Source: Bacillota bacterium (GTDB lineage: Bacteria > Bacillota > Clostridia > Lachnospirales > Lachnospiraceae). Taken from it: a stretch of 15,829 nucleotides of DNA. The translations under genes and the position numbers were made by a program. The number at the start of each line of letters is the position of its first letter. Position 1 is the stretch's first letter. The DNA lies in contig JAEWRS010000564.1 in the NCBI GenBank assembly GCA_023398855.1, forward strand, positions 1 through 15,829. The letters are read 5' to 3'. This document shows, in pieces, positions 14,961 to 15,829 of the stretch. The notes under the pieces were generated by a model that was given only the letters and a program-made list of their open reading frames with translations, made no database searches and was not told where the DNA came from.

Positions 14961-15488
14961 ATGAACATTCTTATTGAAAAGGGAACAAAACACCATATTG
15001 ATCAGCTTGAGCTGCTCTATGACGATCTGAATGACTTTCTGGAGAACAGCATTAACTATCCCGGTTGGATAAAAGGCATATATCCTACACGTGAAAATGC
15101 AGTTAACGGTATTGCAAATGACAATCTATATGTGGCAAAAGCTGAAGGAAAAATCGTGGGTTCAATGATATTAAGCCATGAGCCCGAACCTGCATATCAT
15201 AAGGCTCAATGGGGAATACAGGCTGACTACTCTGATATATTTGTGATTTATACTTTCGCTGTTCATCCTGGGCATCTTAAAAATGGAATTGGCATGGCAT
15301 TAATGAACTTTGCGGTTCAGCATGGCATGAGAGAACACGCAAAAGCCATCCGCCTTGATGTTAATGAAGAGAACCTGCCTGCTGTGAGGCTGTATGAAAA
15401 ATGCGGTTTTAAGTATGTGCACACTGTGGATCTGGGTCTTGGAAATTATGGACTTCATTGCTTTAAGCTATATGAAAAAATACTGTAA
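14961..15488 (+). CDS. GNAT-family N-acetyltransferase
   Basis: The 175-residue single-domain protein has the GNAT core: NLYVAKAEGKIVGSMIL (55-71) for strands 2-3, FVIYTFAVHPGHLKNGIGMAL (94-114), where the acetyl-CoA-binding loop LKNGIG sits, and the C-terminal RLDVNEENLPAVRLYEKCGF (131-150), a hallmark of the fold. It probably transfers an acetyl group from acetyl-CoA to an amine; the substrate is unknown. AAAGG lies about 6 to 8 bases before the ATG. It stands alone between the enzyme remnant and a strong terminator, with no sign of an operon partner. Confidence 0.9.
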   Translation: MNILIEKGTKHHIDQLELLYDDLNDFLENSINYPGWIKGIYPTRENAVNGIANDNLYVAKAEGKIVGSMILSHEPEPAYHKAQWGIQADYSDIFVIYTFAVHPGHLKNGIGMALMNFAVQHGMREHAKAIRLDVNEENLPAVRLYEKCGFKYVHTVDLGLGNYGLHCFKLYEKIL

Positions 15489-15494
15489 ATTTCT

Positions 15495-15548
15495 CCGCGG
15501 CAAAAGCCGCCCGCTGGTTTCCGGTCAGCAGGGCGGCTTTTGCCACGG
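15495..15548 (+). terminator. Strong hairpin terminator after the acetyltransferase
   Basis: GGCAAAAGCCGCCC (15499-15512) is perfectly complementary to GGGCGGCTTTTGCC (15531-15544). CCG/CGG extend it past one mismatch, and GCTG/CAGC extend it inward. The core GCCGCCC/GGGCGGC is flanked by AAAA and TTTT, so it works as an intrinsic terminator with a short T-tract, possibly in both directions. Confidence 0.75.
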
Positions 15549-15562
15549 AATGGGGCAGTGGT

Positions 15563-15623
15563 TTTACATCGATTTCACCAAAAATTTACATATTTTTTAA
15601 AAAACATTGAAAAGACATTTATG
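15563..15623 (+). promoter_or_regulatory. Pho-box-like ladder of hexamers with 11-bp period
   Basis: Hexamers at exact 11-bp steps are TTTACA (15563), TTCACC (15574), TTTACA (15585), TTTAAA (15596), TTGAAA (15607) and TTTATG (15618), each separated by five bases. PhoP of Bacillus-type PhoPR systems binds TT(A/C/T)ACA-like direct repeats with this spacing. The ladder runs up to and across the -35 of the promoter for a Na+/phosphate cotransporter gene, exactly where phosphate-starvation control would be expected. PhoP binding is inferred. Confidence 0.65.
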
Positions 15624-15636
15624 CCTATGCTATATT
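15607..15636 (+). promoter_or_regulatory. Promoter of the Na+/phosphate cotransporter gene
   Basis: TTGAAA (15607-15612), an 18-bp spacer and TATATT (15631-15636), preceded by TGC to make an extended -10. The start codon is 77 bases beyond the -10. Confidence 0.65.
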
Positions 15637-15712
15637 TAAAATGGTGCGCTTTTGGGAAAGGGAAGAAAGTGCCGTAATAAAACCATAATCAGTGTTTATA
15701 AGGAGGTAACAC

Positions 15713-15829
15713 ATGTCTATAAATGACATATCGAGTCTGTTTGGTTTTTTAGGGGGACTGGGAATGTTCCTGTATGGCATGAACACCATGGCGGATGGAA
15801 TGCAGAAGAGTGCGGGGAGCAGAATGAGC
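15713..15829 (+). CDS. Na+/phosphate cotransporter family protein, N-terminal fragment
   Basis: The first 39 codons are present before the window ends. AAGGAGGT (15700-15707) is an excellent ribosome binding site for the ATG at 15713. The peptide contains LFGFLGGLGMFLYGMNTMAD (9-28) and then GMQKSAGSRM, which matches the opening of Na_Pi_cotrans proteins (typically 'lgGLglFLfGm.lMsdGLq..aG..l'). These membrane proteins import phosphate with sodium and often carry a PhoU-like C-terminal domain, which cannot be checked here. The Pho-box-like ladder upstream agrees with this identity. Confidence 0.85.
   Translation, partial: MSINDISSLFGFLGGLGMFLYGMNTMADGMQKSAGSRMS

Noticed and set aside
15394..15600. 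68-codon open frame at the end of the acetyltransferase
   Set aside because: It overlaps the acetyltransferase out of frame and runs through the terminator hairpin.
1..15829. tRNA, rRNA, insertion sequence or phage genes
   Set aside because: No cloverleaf with CCA-adjacent pattern, rRNA stretch, transposase or integrase motif was recognised on either strand.

Overview
The window looks like a chromosomal segment of a Clostridium cluster XIVa / Lachnospiraceae-type Firmicute (Lacrimispora- or Hungatella-like). The grounds are moderate GC, strong AGGAGG-type ribosome binding sites, two-chain L-serine dehydratase, YesM/YesN-type two-component control of a CUT1 sugar transporter, and the GtrA/YfhO pair. 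This placement is inference from gene content and style; no phylogenetic marker is present.

Layout. 1-234: C-terminal end of an ApbE flavin transferase (+). 286-456: three complete 51-bp tandem repeats plus a partial fourth that supplies the ribosome binding site of gtrA. 460-3786: gtrA and a YfhO-family membrane protein (+), probably a lipid-linked sugar flippase/glycosyltransferase pair. 3819-3869: long imperfect hairpin in front of argH (3896-5269, +). 5273-5322: bidirectional terminator shared with a converging minus-strand operon of a PHP-type histidinol-phosphatase-like gene, sdaAB and sdaAA (7839 down to 5382). A divergent promoter region (7840-7971) then drives, on the + strand, a YesM-type sensor kinase and an AraC-type response regulator overlapping by 26 bp. 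They are followed by their likely target: a sugar-binding lipoprotein with its own promoter, an internal terminator, and two permeases (to 14464). No ATPase gene and no intact sugar-cleaving enzyme is present.

14513-14951 holds a decayed gene fragment. Restoring two single lost bases gives one continuous reading of about 146 residues resembling cellobiose-phosphorylase-like (GH94-type) proteins, perhaps the former catabolic partner of the transporter. Next come a GNAT acetyltransferase, a strong hairpin terminator, and a promoter with a six-step, 11-bp-periodic ladder of TTTACA-like hexamers resembling a PhoP (Pho box) site. That promoter precedes the first 39 codons of a Na+/phosphate cotransporter cut by the window end.

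No clearly new multi-gene system is visible; the protein genes are familiar. The most unusual items are non-coding: the 51-bp repeat array that could fold in two registers over the gtrA ribosome binding site, the Pho-box-like ladder, the hairpin before argH, the sdaAB/sdaAA intercistronic hairpin, and the frameshifted enzyme remnant.
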